A program made the translations under genes and the position numbers. The notes below the pieces were generated by a model. That model was given only the letters and a program-made list of their open reading frames with translations, did no database searches and had not been told where the DNA came from. Positions 12,911-23,622 of a DNA stretch of 64,000 nucleotides are shown here, piece after piece. Within the stretch, counting starts at the first letter, position 1; every line of letters starts with the position of its first letter. Source of the stretch: Rosa chinensis. Its lineage: Eukaryota; Streptophyta; Magnoliopsida; Rosales; Rosaceae. Location: NCBI RefSeq assembly GCF_002994745.2, contig NC_037090.1, positions 3,906,001 to 3,970,000 on the forward strand, written 5' to 3'.

Positions 12911-15070
12911 TTTTTTTTTTTTTTGACAACTTGAAATACTCAATAAAACAAGGGGAAGAAGAACCCTTGACAGAAACAAACAAAGAGCTAGGACCAAACC
13001 AACTAAACTAGAGGTGGACCTGGAAGGCTGGAAGCCCTTCATACAACAAAATTTCAAGTAAAGAGGAGGGAGGGTGACGAACCCAGTTGGAAGGACACTT
13101 CCCACTGTTAACTAATGAAGCAACATGATGAGCTGCTTTATTAGCCTTTCTATTGATCTAAGACCAGTTAAACTGCCGGGTTGAAGAGAGGTACCGGACT
13201 TGAGAAATAATGGTTGCAGCTTTCCAATCAGAGGCAGGGAGATTGTGGGAGATGGAGTTGATCAAAGTTTGAGAATATGAAGAGATAATGATATCCATAT
13301 GAGGAAAGGAGTTTGCCAGAAGAATTGCTTCCCGAACTGCTAATGCTTCTGCTGCCAAAGGGAAAGGAGTGTGCATTTTTGCCGTTTTACCGGCAATCAA
13401 ATAACCTTTCCAGTTTCTGGCCAAAGCTGCCACTCCACACATAAGGGTATCCTTCTGCCAAGAAGCATCAGTATTGATGAGGATGACATTTACAGAAGGC
13501 GGAGACCACTTAACATGAATAGTATTGGGAATGGTGTGACACCCAAAAACTGAATCTAAACTCGTTAATGAGTGAGCTGCAAGGAAATCAGTCACCGCTT
13601 TGAAAGCAGACAAAGCAATCTTAATTGGATCTGGAGATAGCTTATTAAAAAAACAATCACATCTATGCTTCCAAATTCTCCACAGGAAGAACACAACATG
13701 GGTGACAAAATCAGCAGGGGTATCCATTTGGCTTATGTTGAAGAGCCAACTTTCAAAAGAAGTAATAGCTTGTAGAGGAACTTTGTAAGATAGGGGATGA
13801 GCAAACCAAGCACTTACAATCCAAGGACAAGTGAGAAGAGCATGTTCAGTTGTTTCATTTGGGTGCAGGCATAATTGACAGTCAGCTGAAGATGCAATAT
13901 GCCTTCTAAATAAATTGCTCTTTGTTGGAAGAATTCCATGACAAGCACGCCATAAGAAATTTTTGACTCGAGGAATAGTTTGAAGCTTCCAAATCCAGGA
14001 CCAAAGACTGCTAGGAATAGCATATGAATTGTGAGGATGTTGCATTACTCCAACTTGAGAACGAGAGTGAAGGAGATGATAACCTGACTTAACAGTAAAA
14101 CCACCGTTTCTGGTGTGAGGCCATATCAACGTATTAGAAATGTTTTGTTCAGTAATAGGAATAGCAAAAATCAACAGGGATTGTGCAGGTGTAATGAGGT
14201 CTTTGACTTGCTCCAGATTCCACGTTTTTGTGTTCCAATTGATGAGAGAACCAACCTGAAAGTTCCCATAGTCCAGCGGAAGATGGATCAATGAGGGAGG
14301 GTTGGAAGGGATCCATGTATCACTACCTATCTGAACAGAAGTACCATTACCAATGTTCCAAAGAGATTCAGAATGAATAACATCTCTACCAATTAACGGA
14401 CTTGACCAAATCCAAGAAGCTGAAGCACATTTTCTTGCGAAACGAAAAGAAGTCGATGGAAAATATAGTTGCTGCAGGACACGAGCCCATAAAGAAGTGG
14501 GATTGTGAGTAAGTCTCCAAGCTTGTTTAGCCAGCAATGAATCATTGAATTCTACCAAATTTCTGAATCCCATTCCACCGTCTTGTTTAGGCAAACTTAG
14601 GAAATTCCAAGACTTCCAATGCAGTCCATTAGAATCTTGATTTCCCCACCAGAAATTTGCCAAAATACCATTCAATTGAGTGCAAAGTGAGACTGGAAAT
14701 TGAAAACATGCCATAGGATAAGCTGGGATAGCCGTGGCAATAGTCTTGATAAGAGTTTCTTTCCCAGCTTGACTAAGAGTAGCCTGTTTCCATCCCTGAA
14801 CTTTCTTGGATATTGAGTCCTTGATAAAACCAAGAGCTGCCTTTTTTGATCGATGCCAGAAGGTTGGAAGCCCCGAGTATTTTCCTGGATCAAAAACAAC
14901 TGGGATTTGCATAACAGCACTCAACAAATGAACATTTCAGGTTGTGTATTTGGACTGAAAAAAATAGAAGATTTGTCCACATTTATCAGTTGCCCCGAAG
15001 CTACACAATAAGTATGGAGGAGATCAGACAACATTTCACGGACATTTGGAGCTGATATAATCAAGCAACC
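12911..15070 (-). mobile_element. 5'-truncated LINE (non-LTR retrotransposon)
   Basis: A T-run at 12911-12924 is the poly(A) tail of a minus-strand element. Reading leftward, a long open stretch (14937 to 13158) resembles the C-terminal half of plant LINE reverse transcriptase, followed by the zinc-binding and RNase H regions. The endonuclease and most of the RT core are absent. Homology-like frame continues upstream through GQLINVDKSSIFF to about 15060, interrupted by a stop. The catalytic FADD motif would lie near 15065 but is destroyed (a stop in its place). No target duplication could be assigned because the 5' boundary is blurred. Confidence 0.85.
13008..15060 (-). pseudogene. LINE reverse transcriptase / RNase H polyprotein remnant
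   Basis: About 590 codons are open from 14937 to 13158. They contain DPGKYSGLP and KKVQGWKQATLSQAGKE (thumb/connector of plant L1-type RT), FWWGNQDSNGLHWKSW, GGMGFRNLVEFNDSLLAKQAWRL, a zinc-binding CQLCLHPNETTEHALLTCP region and an RNase H-like segment with NTDASW. A TAG at 13158-13160 then interrupts the RNase H tail. The same frame continues after it (INRKANKAAHHVAS) to a second stop at 13008-13010, so the first stop is a nonsense mutation and not the natural end. Upstream, a TGA breaks the RT part. It lacks the endonuclease, the RT active site and a 5' promoter, so it is not mobile by itself. Confidence 0.85.
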
Positions 15071-15462
15071 ACATCAAGTTTGGATTGTAAAATTTGAAGA
15101 CTATTATTTGCAATTCACATCAAGACAGTGAAAATTTTGAATGATGGTTGTGCTGTATGGGTGTGCTCGAACTCTAGAGTAATGAAATATTTATTTTCGG
15201 GGGCATTGATTATAGATAGTTAAATCAAAGTTAGTTTCTTAGTAAGTGGTTCAAGAAAATTTGATATGTCTGCCTTTTTTTTATTTTTTATTAAGGTGAA
15301 GAATAAATTCGTTGATTAATTATCAAACGATTGTATTAGGTTATAGTCAGAGCGATACATACACTAAAACCTTAGCTCTTGAACTGAAAATAGACAAACT
15401 GTCTAATTCACATATGGCCTAATCGGGAGAAATTAATCCATATTAAAAACTTAGCTGGATAA
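15071..15462. other. Short spacer, nothing assigned
   Basis: AT-rich sequence between the LINE remnant and the second MITE. I see no coding frame or repeat. Confidence 0.4.
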
Positions 15463-15804
15463 GAGCATATTTAGCAATGCTAGCGATTTTTGAGTCAAAT
15501 TTGAGCTAAAATAGCTAAAAAGTCATTTTGGCTAGCCACTTTAGAAATATGTCTATGTCAGTGACTCAGTGCTTTCTATTTTAGATAATTTTGAATTTAT
15601 ATTATTTTTAAAATGAAGATTAAATAGTTTAAATGTATTTATAAATTATATAAAATAACTCAAAATGAATGTTTTAAATTATACAGAGTCTCATCTCGCT
15701 CTAGCCACTTAGGAGTCTGGTGCAGCTGCAAAAATGGATAAATAGCTAAACATACTCTCTAAAATAGCTAAGAAGCCAAAATAGAGAATCTGCTAAACAT
15801 GCTC
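15463..15804. mobile_element. Second Tourist-like MITE
   Basis: 342-bp element whose left end GAGCATATTTAGCA is the inverted match of the right end TGCTAAACATGCTC. TAA flanks both sides (15460-15462 and 15805-15807). The interior repeats AAAATAGCTAAAAAG-type words in both orientations. No coding frame. It belongs to a different family from the one at 5283 but has the same type of target duplication. Confidence 0.85.
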
Positions 15805-16392
15805 TAACACACTTTATTCAAATATGATGTCTTCTTATGGTCTAAAAGAGAAACAATAGACAATGAATTATATTTATTATTTTTCATGTTTATAACTTCC
15901 CCCGGATATCCTCATGGCCTGCCCTATACGTCACATTACGAGCAAGGGCAGAACCGATATTTTAGTATTTTTTACTGTTAAATGAACAGTAAGTGAACTT
16001 TAGTGTATAGTAAAATTACGATTAACAGTACGTTGTGCATCGGAGTTTATAATAAGGGAAAAAACTACAAACAGTACCCAACCTAAAGCCCACTCCGAAT
16101 TTCTATACCCAAGGTTTCGAAACTATCACAATGGTACCCCAAATACCTTGCCCGACCCAACTTTAATACCTAAAACACTGTTGGCCGTTACAGCGTTAGT
16201 CAACTGTCAAACTTTGAGGGGTATTCTCGTCCTTTCACTAGATTTCTTCTTCTTCCTCAAGCTCTATTCGTTTTCTTCGCAGGTTGCAGGTTTGTGGGCA
16301 GGTTGCAGGCTTGCTGCGCTGGGTGGGCTGCACAGGCTAGGGACGCGGGGCTGCTGATGCGGGGGCAGCAGCGCAGAGGGCGATGTGCGCGT

Positions 16393-16411
16393 GGGGGGGG
16401 GGGGGGGGGGG
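16393..16411. repeat. Poly-G run
   Basis: Nineteen consecutive G on the plus strand inside the MULE. Such a run can form quadruplex DNA and is a likely site of assembly or sequencing error; it passes through an open frame whose N-terminus should therefore not be trusted. Confidence 0.9.
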
Positions 16412-16774
16412 TAGGCGATGCGCTGGGCGAGGCTTCGAATTGTTCAGGTTTAAGCTTTCTTTGACCTTTGATTCAAAAACCCCATTTTTGAGGTGGGTGA
16501 AGCTTCATGGGGTCGAACCCATCTCAATCTCTTTCTTCATCAATCCAATGGTCCATTTCGTTCACTTCGTTCCACGTCACCACTGGTTCGATCAATGGAT
16601 CATCATCATCACTGTCTATAATGCAATAGAGAAAGCTCGCAGCTCTGTGAAGAAGAGAAGAGAAGCGAAGGGACTCGATTGAGATTTGAGGATGGCTTCG
16701 TTCATCGAAGCCTCGTCGACATCGTAGAGTTCAAGTCCTTGAACAATTCGAATAGAGGAGGAGGCCGGCTGTGG

Positions 16775-16948
16775 GGCTTCAAGGCAGGGGCTGCTGCAAG
16801 GCGGGTGGGGTTTAAGGCAGGGGCTGCTGCAAGGTCGTTGATAATGGTTAAGGGAAGAGAGAGAGAGGCGGGTGGAGCTTAAGGCAAGGGCTGCTGCAAG
16901 GTCGTTGATAATGGTTAAGGGAAGAGAGAGAGAGAGAGAGAGAGAGAG
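16775..16948. repeat. Imperfect tandem repeat plus GA microsatellite
   Basis: The word GGGGCTGCTGCAAGG recurs at about 16786, 16818 and (as AAGGGCTGCTGCAAGG) 16885. The last two copies share the following TCGTTGATAATGGTTAAGGG and a GA run. Seen directly; located inside the MULE. Confidence 0.85.
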
Positions 16949-16958
16949 CAGAGGTAAA

Positions 16959-16989
<31 letters not shown>

Positions 16990-17212
16990 TAGGATATATA
17001 TATAAAATAATGAATTAAATATGAAAGGACGAAATTGTCCTTCAATATATGTCACCTGTCAAACACCGTTACTGAGATAACGGCTCCAGGTACTCAAGTT
17101 GGGTCGGGGTCCGAACTTCAGGTACCAAAGTGATAGTTTCGAAACCTTGGGTATAGAAATTCGGAGTGGGCCTTAGGTTGGGTACTGTTTGTATTTTTTT
17201 CCCTTATAATAA

Positions 17213-17775
17213 CTACACGAAGCATTGGGCAAAACCTAAAGGCCGAATTCAAGAACACGACCCAACAGCCAAGCCCAAGAACATACCAGAAGGCCCAGCC
17301 CAAATCCCCTGCTCTTCTCTGTAACTGAGCAGCATAACCCAATCACTCCAACATCTATGAGTGATCTATCACCTGCTAGATGTGAATAACAGAAAAGCGT
17401 AAAGGCAATTATAGGATCAAGTAACATGAAATCAAAGGTAAGTCTGCCTAACAAAGGTTTACCATGTCAACTGCTGAAAGGGTAAAGAAGGAGACAATGA
17501 AATTTAAATACCAAAAAAAAAAAGAAAAAAAGGAAGACTGACCTACTTGGTTTCCAGTTAAGTTCTTGAATGAATTTGCTGCATTACAATGAGTTCAGAT
17601 CAAATTCACAATTTTAAGATAACAAAAGGAGCAATAACCCATTTCACTTTGCCACACATGATAAGGCAAATGGACATTATAGTCTATAATGTAACAAACT
17701 GATGAGGACAGCTTGAAAAATTAAAAAGATCGAAAGCCAATAAACTGATAGAGAAGTCTTACATTGATCCTGTTA
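17213..17775. other. Spacer, nothing assigned
   Basis: Sequence between the MULE and the small two-exon locus. It may include the 3' untranslated region of the latter. Minus-strand frames here show no family resemblance. Confidence 0.4.
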
Positions 17776-18276
17776 TCAAACATTCTCAATCTTGATCCTC
17801 CTTATTTTCTCTCTCTCCAGCTTTCCAATCCTTTGGTCATGCTGTGTAATTAGGGCTTCGATTTTGTTGATCTTTTGCTCCTCCAGTAGCTGAATGGTCA
17901 TCACCTCCTGATTACCAACCGCGGCATTGTGTTATCATATAACAGTAAATTAAGAGACCATGAAGTACAACATTGCCAATATATGAACACGAAACTAAAA
18001 GATGGAGCAAACAAAATTGTATTTGTAGATCTAAAATTAAAATGTATGTATCTAAACATCTGCAAATCTTAACAAGGAAACAAAAAAAAAAAAAGAGAAA
18101 TTCTTACACTGGAATTCCTTTCTTTCTCCGCTTTCATCAGTTTCAGAAGTTCAGCTTTAGGATTGGTGTAAATATTCCAGTTCTCGACCGAGAAATAAGT
18201 CGACAATCCGACGATTGCAGCACAGCCAGCAGTACAAAATTAAGCCTATTGCCACCATCTTCTTGGCAATATTCAT
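17776..18276 (-). pseudogene. Small membrane/coiled-coil protein gene, frame interrupted in exon 1
   Basis: Two exons on the minus strand: 18108-18276 and 17776-17907. Exon 2 (EVMTIQLLEEQKINKIEALI, then QHDQRIGKLEREK, ending ENV-stop) and the end of exon 1 (CAAIVGLSTYFSVENWNIYT, then NPKAELLKLMKAEKERNSS) join in one frame across a good GT-AG intron. They look like real protein: a hydrophobic segment followed by a basic coiled coil. The ATG that would start it (18276, MNIAKKMVAIGLI) is offset by one base from that frame, so exon 1 carries a one-base frameshift near 18235-18245, or a sequencing error, or an unseen intron. The expected product would be about 99 residues with one N-terminal membrane segment. 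I do not recognise the family. Confidence 0.5.
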
Positions 18277-18479
18277 CTTTGCGTCTCTGCAGAAAAAAGC
18301 TATATATTATATATACTTGCCCTGCAAGGCACAGTGCTCGGTCGTGCGCGGCAGCCCAGCCCAATTATTTTCTCCTCTTCTTTTTTCTTTTAATTTTAAT
18401 TTTTTATTTAAGAGATTGGATGACAATCTGACAATTGATGTTGATGACGTGGCTGCATTAAAAAAAATGAAATTGAGGC

Positions 18480-19002
18480 AGACTTCTAATGTCACTATTA
18501 CAATAAGACACGATAAAATGTGGAGGATCATCCCACCACACCAAATTAGAACAAGACGTATCATGATTTGTCAATGCATCAGCTATTTTATTTCATTCCA
18601 GAAAAATATGAGAAGTTCGTAAATTCATATGAGAGATTTTGTATAAGCAATTCAACCAACGAACTCGAAGAGACCAAGGGACAAGAGAAGGTGTACAGAT
18701 ATAATCAAGTACTAGAGATGAATCAACCTCCAACCAAATATGTTTCCAATCTCGAACCCAAGCAAACTCAACGGCTTTTATGATAGCCATTATCTCCGCT
18801 GCAATCGATCTACGAATCTCAAGATTTGAGGCAAAAGCTCCAAGAAATGTACCTTTATAATCCTGGTAAATAGCACCATAGCCACCAACTCCCTCTTCAT
18901 GTTTCCATGATCCATCAGACCATCAGAATTAATTTTCACCCAACCAATAGAGGGTGGGAGCCAATTAACTTCAACTACTCTGGAGGCACGACGAGGTGAC
19001 AT
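18480..19002 (-). pseudogene. RNase H-like retroelement fragment
   Basis: The minus strand reads VNWLPPSIGWVKINSDG, then, one frame over, SWKHEEGVGGYGAIYQDYKG, EIMAIIKAVEFAW and LEVDSSLVL, then after an in-frame stop NKIADALTNHD. This is the RNase H-like domain that ends many plant LINE polyproteins. The frame shift coincides with an exact 8-bp tandem duplication (TCTGATGG twice). It is a solitary, inactive fragment upstream of the first RKF3-like gene. Confidence 0.75.
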
Positions 19003-19261
19003 GGTGATTGGAGCGCTTCATACCAAGAAGTCTTCTTTTATTAGCAAAAACCTATATAGATTATTACTAAAAAGGAAAGAAAATTATTCAAACATAATAT
19101 AAGACAAGGCTAATGATATTGTTTGGTGGCATGATTGAAGCAACTTGTGCTATATATACACATCATGCGCAAGCTGAATTTGACCATCCAACCTCCAAGG
19201 TTTTAAGTCAGACGGTCCGGAATCATCTGATCAAAACACACTGAGAGGTGCGAGCAGTATA

Positions 19262-19484
19262 CACCCAAGACCCCCAATTTTAAGAGTCGGTTATTTTGTA
19301 CTTTCCAAGCCGCTTCCCTCCACAAATATTACTGTCGAACCACAGTTTGTATCATAGAGCAGGAGAATGTTGTAAGACAATGAACATAGAGCTGTTGACT
19401 TTTCGGATTTCTCGAAGGTAAAAAATCTTCATTGTCAAACAAACACTCTCGTAAGTCCAATTTTCTTCGTAGCAAATTAACGCC
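19262..19484 (+). promoter_or_regulatory. Conserved 5' leader of RKF3-like gene 1
   Basis: A block at 19262-19325 (ACCCAAGACCCCCA, then AAGAGTCGGTTA, then CTTCCCTCCA) reappears in altered form at 33378-33450 upstream of the second RKF3-like gene, so the tandem duplication included 5' flanking DNA. Conservation in non-coding sequence suggests leader or promoter function. No TATA box was assigned. Confidence 0.5.
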
Positions 19485-21338
19485 ATGCTGTTCTTCTTCT
19501 TCTGCTACCTCTATCTTGGATTAGTACCAATTAGCTTTCCTAGTTGTGGCCTCTTCCTTGTTAGTGGCCAAGAAACCCCACGTACAGAGTTGGGGGGGTT
19601 TTTTTCATCATGTCCATTGAACATTGAGGCTCTCAGAGAATTAATCTTCGAAGGTGCTCCGAAAGTTCTTGATGTCCAGACTGAGTGCCAGTACATCCTC
19701 GAAGGAATCCGATTGCTTCGATCGGATTATCTCCGATCCACCGGGTACTTTTCCCCACCTTCCTATACCATAATCTCATGCTGGGATGCATACCAAGCCT
19801 TGATCAGCGAGTCGATACCGGATTTAAAAATTGGATCCACTTGTGGGTTTAAGCCCGCTCTGCTGTCAGAGACTTGTATGAATATCACAACTCGGTCTGA
19901 ATTTGAAAGTTTGATTCCCAAATCAGAATTGCAGGTAATTGAGGGTGCTTGTAGCCAGTCTCTAGATGATTATTCCCCTTGTTTTTTGTGTAGGCGCATT
20001 TTGTCGAGTCTGAATATGTCTCATTTTGGTAGAGGGTATGATGGGAATGTAGCAGATTGCAATGGATATCCATATATTTATGCTGCAGCTTTAGGTAATA
20101 GGAAGGGACCAATAAATTTGAGTACAGCCAAGTGTTTGTTCTCACTAAACTTCAATTCTTTTGATAGAAAGACTAAAAACAAGCACAGGGTTTTGCTTTG
20201 GGCTGTGTTGATAGGAAGTGTGTGTGGATTCACTGTGGCATTTTTGGTGGTTTGGGTTCTTTGGGGGAGGCATAGGAGAAGGAATAAGAAGATGAAGGAT
20301 CAAAGTGAGACGTCGGGGTTTGTTTCCGCCACGGAAATTATAGGTGAGAATACCAGCTTGGCTAGGTTCCCATTTGAGGAACTTAAAAAGGCCACCGATA
20401 ATTTCGCCAGGGAGAACATAATTGGGATTGGAGGCTATGGAAATGTGTACAAGGGTACATTGGCAGATGGGTCTGAAGTAGCTTTGAAAAGGTTCAAGAA
20501 CTTGTCTGCTGCCGGAGATGTAATGTTTGCACATGAGTTGGAGGTTATTGCTAGCATTCGGCATGTGAATCTTGTCGCGGTGAGAGGCTATTGTACTATA
20601 AAAGTGCCTAGGCAAGGCCACCAAAGGATAATGGTGTGTGACTTGGTGAACAATGGAAGTCTCTACGAACATCTTTTCGATTCAAGGATGAAGAAGAAAC
20701 AGCTCAGCTGGCCAATTCGTCAGAAGATTGCACTTGGAATGGCTCGCGGCTTGGCTTATTTGCACTATGGAGTGCAGCCTGCTGTAATCCACAGAGATGT
20801 CAAAGCAAGCAATGTGCTTCTAGACGAAGAATTCGAGCCAAAACTGGCTGATTTTGGTTTAGCAAAGTTCACACCAGAAGGACAGACACATATGCACACA
20901 AGGGTGGCTGGGACATTTGGGTATGTTGCACCGGAGTATGCTTTGTATGGGCAGTTATCCGAAAGAAGCGATGTCTACAGTTTTGGGATAGCGCTTCTTG
21001 AACTTTTGAGTGGAAAGAGAGCAGTTATTGAAGCTAGTGGTACCACAACTTTGCTTTTGGCAGATTGGGCTTGGTCACAAGTGAGGAAAGGCAGACCATT
21101 AGATGTTATAGACGAAAGCATTCAGAACTTAAGCTCTAAGGAAGTAATGGAAAACTATGTAATGGTTGCAGTTCTTTCTGCTCATCCGGAATCACATGCG
21201 AGGCCAACAATGGACCAAATTGTCAAGATATTGGAAAGGGATTTTCAAGTTCCCTCAAACATGGACGCCCCTATTCATAAAATCGATCAGTCGGCAAGCT
21301 CTAGTGGTTCGAGTTACATTTCAAGCAATACTGGTTAG
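19485..21338 (+). CDS. RKF3: RKF3-like receptor kinase, paralog 1
   Basis: Single-exon gene of 617 residues. An N-terminal signal peptide (~1-29) is followed by an ectodomain with ten cysteines. It carries CPLNIEAL, TECQYILEGIRLLRS, the SCW motif, ETCMNIT and KCLF, the pattern of the RKF3 ectodomain (the cysteine-rich domain called SPARK in recent literature), and has no leucine-rich repeats despite the common database name. One membrane segment follows at ~236-262. The kinase has all key residues: GIGGYGNV loop (~314), Lys335, HRDVKASN (Asp438), DFG (Asp456) and GTFGYVAPEYALYGQ. The Ser-rich tail SASSSGSSYISS resembles Arabidopsis RKF3. It is expected at the plasma membrane; its ligand is not known to me. 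The second copy lies 12 kb downstream in the same direction. Confidence 0.93.
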   Translation: MLFFFFCYLYLGLVPISFPSCGLFLVSGQETPRTELGGFFSSCPLNIEALRELIFEGAPKVLDVQTECQYILEGIRLLRSDYLRSTGYFSPPSYTIISCWDAYQALISESIPDLKIGSTCGFKPALLSETCMNITTRSEFESLIPKSELQVIEGACSQSLDDYSPCFLCRRILSSLNMSHFGRGYDGNVADCNGYPYIYAAALGNRKGPINLSTAKCLFSLNFNSFDRKTKNKHRVLLWAVLIGSVCGFTVAFLVVWVLWGRHRRRNKKMKDQSETSGFVSATEIIGENTSLARFPFEELKKATDNFARENIIGIGGYGNVYKGTLADGSEVALKRFKNLSAAGDVMFAHELEVIASIRHVNLVAVRGYCTIKVPRQGHQRIMVCDLVNNGSLYEHLFDSRMKKKQLSWPIRQKIALGMARGLAYLHYGVQPAVIHRDVKASNVLLDEEFEPKLADFGLAKFTPEGQTHMHTRVAGTFGYVAPEYALYGQLSERSDVYSFGIALLELLSGKRAVIEASGTTTLLLADWAWSQVRKGRPLDVIDESIQNLSSKEVMENYVMVAVLSAHPESHARPTMDQIVKILERDFQVPSNMDAPIHKIDQSASSSGSSYISSNTG

Positions 21339-22600
21339 TGATCATTTAGTTGAGATGTTGGGGGCTTCCTCTGCCTCGATCATGGTTGTTTGTATGTTTC
21401 AGGTTTCAGTTTCCATTGTTGGAAAGATAAATACTAAAACAGAAGTATGTTACTAAAGGTGCAGATTTCATTGAAATTATCATAGACATTAAGCTTGTAA
21501 TGGAAAGGGATTCTTATCCACGAACCAACCATTTTAATTAGTTTCATTGAACTTTATATTTAGGGTGGAACACACAATCCCCCTGAAAAATTTTCTGTAC
21601 TGACATTTTTCATAGTGGAGTTCTGATTAGTAAGGGTTTTCAAATCCTATGCCAGCTCTATCGACAAGAACTTTAATGATATGAATCTTAATGCAACATG
21701 ATTAGGTCTTCACTTTTGAAGTCTGTTGGTATATTGGAGACAATCATTAAGCATCGATCACCAGGTATATTAAAAATCAGGTTGCAGTTCTGGCGTTGTT
21801 AAAATAAGCTAGAGTACTATTTTCAACACTTAATGTAGGTTGATTGTCAGTTGTCTTGGACTCTTGGTTATACTAACCCTATAGTTTATGCCAACAACTC
21901 ATGAATTTTGTCATATAACTTTGGGTCAAGAACAAGAAACGTTACAACTTGAAACATGTTTGCCAGTGTTGTAGTATTCCGGAAATTGGGTCAGTTCATT
22001 CAGAGTATCTGACAAATAAGTAAGAGAAAAAAGTACAATAACCTTGTATTGACAATGGTATACACGAGCTCTGTTATTTACTTCGATCAATTTTCCATCA
22101 GGCCTGAAGGCCATATGTATATAGACGAGGAGATACACAAGCTCTGTTTTTTACTTGGATCACAAGCCCAGTTAGAAGCTCCCTATAAATCTTTATCCAC
22201 ATGCATAACCGTCGATCAACAAAAGTATGTGTACTTTCTATGCTACAAAGGGTGTGCAAAATCTGTAAAAGGTGTGTAACATTAATCTGTTTAAAGACCA
22301 TTTCTGGCTGTGGAACTATCGGCGACAAAGGGTGTGCAAAAACTGTAAAGATATCTAACAGTAATCTGTCTAAAGATCATTTCTGGCTGTGGAACTAATT
22401 ATATAGCATGAGCCCTGCGGTAAACTAAAAAGGACAGGATAGCTAGTCATTGAAGTTTGTCATCACCAAGGTTCAAGTCTCTGATGATCTTCTGCTTGGT
22501 TTCTTTCATCAGTTTCATGTCTAGCCCTTTTTTGGTTCTGAAGCGAGACCTAAAAGATCATATTATTCTGGTACTTGGTCAGAAAAAGGGTCATTGACGG
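21339..22600. other. 3' flank of RKF3-like gene 1; no gene assigned
   Basis: Includes the probable 3' untranslated region and AT-rich spacer. A diverged 80-bp tandem duplication lies at 22246-22399. Short frames on both strands have no resemblance to known proteins. Confidence 0.4.
22246..22399. repeat. 80-bp tandem duplication
   Basis: Two copies starting at 22246 and 22326. Both begin CAAAGGGTGTGCAAAA and end with CATTTCTGGCTGTGGAACTA, with scattered differences. Non-coding. Confidence 0.9.
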
Positions 22601-23260
22601 TGACTTTGAAGTTCTTGATGCATGCCACTTCTTTAAAAGTGACAACAGACTCCGAATGTCCTCTGCGTGATCAGGAGTCCCGTCCTCTGCAACTCCTCAT
22701 CCAAAAGTTCAGCGAGCTCTCCATGGAGTCTATGTTCCACTAGCTTCTGCACTAGCCAAAGACGGAAGAAATTATTTAAACCAACAAGATCATTCGGATG
22801 AAAATACAATAACATCAAGATCGATGATCTCACATAAAACTTTGCTTCATTCTTCAATTTGTGCTACTATACTTTCTGTAACTACATAGCTACTAACTCA
22901 CTACGGAACCCGAATTTTGCTTAGTAAGAGGACAGATATAACATAAAAGGATTAGAACCAAAAGAAAAAATGATCCCTCGGTGGTGTTCATTATCGGTCA
23001 CCATGTATGATCATTAAAGAAAAAAGTTGCAGTTGCACATTAATAAAGGAATAAACGTACCCCTCTGTTACTGCCACCATGCATTTATACAAAGAAACCA
23101 CTGCTGTAGAAGAATGACCGATCACTATTAATGTATCAGCCTCCATGATAGAGAATGCGAACGAGGAACATACAGAGAAGATGATCGATGAGGCAGAGCA
23201 AGAGAGAGGTGAGAGCAGGATTAGGGTTAACGGCAAGAGGGATTTTATATGTGGTTAACT
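22600..23260 (-). other. Unidentified transcription unit start (copy A of a duplicated segment)
   Basis: Minus strand: a TATA-like ATATAAAA near 23246, then a pyrimidine-rich leader, then ATG at 23146 starting MEADTLIVIG and ending YKCMVAVTEG at a GTACGT donor (exon to 23061). A second copy with the same layout lies at 56960-57380. A possible downstream frame at 22633-22857 (EHRLHGELAELLDEELQRTG) does not join this exon in phase by any splice I can see. The conservation of promoter, start codon and donor between copies suggests a real transcription unit, possibly a pseudogene or a non-coding RNA. I do not recognise the product. Confidence 0.35.
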
Positions 23261-23383
23261 TCTATTAGGGTTAAGTTACTAGCAGTAGCAAATATCATGA
23301 AATTAAGTTTCGAGATATCTTTCAAATTTGAAACAAAAACGGATGTCATGGGATTAAATCAAGGTTTTGAGATAATCAGGGAT

Positions 23384-23622
23384 TGTTTTAGGGAATCAGA
23401 AATTGAGAGAAAATTGCTGTGTGTTTCTCATTAATAATAGAGGCCTCTCTATATAGAGGATTACAAGACATAAAGTCTGAATTGTACAAGGAAAGGTAAT
23501 CATACAATGAATGGATATCTCTAAGATATTCTCCGAGATTCTCTCTAATTAAAACCATATTACCACTAGGTTAAGTAACCTAGAGTTTGGGTCAGACACA
23601 CAAATAGAGATTTACTTGAACA
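23384..23622 (-). repeat. 3' LTR of the Copia element
   Basis: Left-hand direct repeat; the minus-strand orientation of the internal domains makes it the 3' LTR. It has TG...CA ends and aligns with 31769-31970, with a ~35-bp extra segment near 23410-23450. Confidence 0.8.

Larger units (their letters stand above)
16056..17203. mobile_element. Non-autonomous Mutator-like element (MULE) with long TIRs
   Basis: The perfect 9-bp duplication TTATAATAA flanks the element (16047-16055 and 17204-17212). The ends are long inverted repeats. The outer ~85 bp match nearly perfectly (both contain CCCACTCCGAATTTCTATAC and AAGGTTTCGAAACTATCA), and weaker matching continues inward to about 16240 and 17020. 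The 1148-bp element has no transposase. The interior is GC-rich and contains a G-run, GA and TA microsatellites and an imperfect tandem repeat, plus an open frame of about 99 codons (16383-16682) that I do not recognise. Long TIRs with 9-bp duplications are diagnostic of Mutator-like elements; whether the interior is captured gene sequence (Pack-MULE) is unresolved. Confidence 0.92.

Noticed and set aside
12904..15045. CGGACAT at both ends of the LINE as a target-site duplication
   Set aside because: The right-hand copy lies inside recognisable RT coding sequence (codons for V-R), so it cannot be the flank; treated as coincidence.
20145..20672. 175-codon minus-strand frame within RKF3-like paralog 1
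   Set aside because: Antisense shadow of the kinase-coding sequence; the same applies to 34180-34545 and 34885-35177 in paralog 2.
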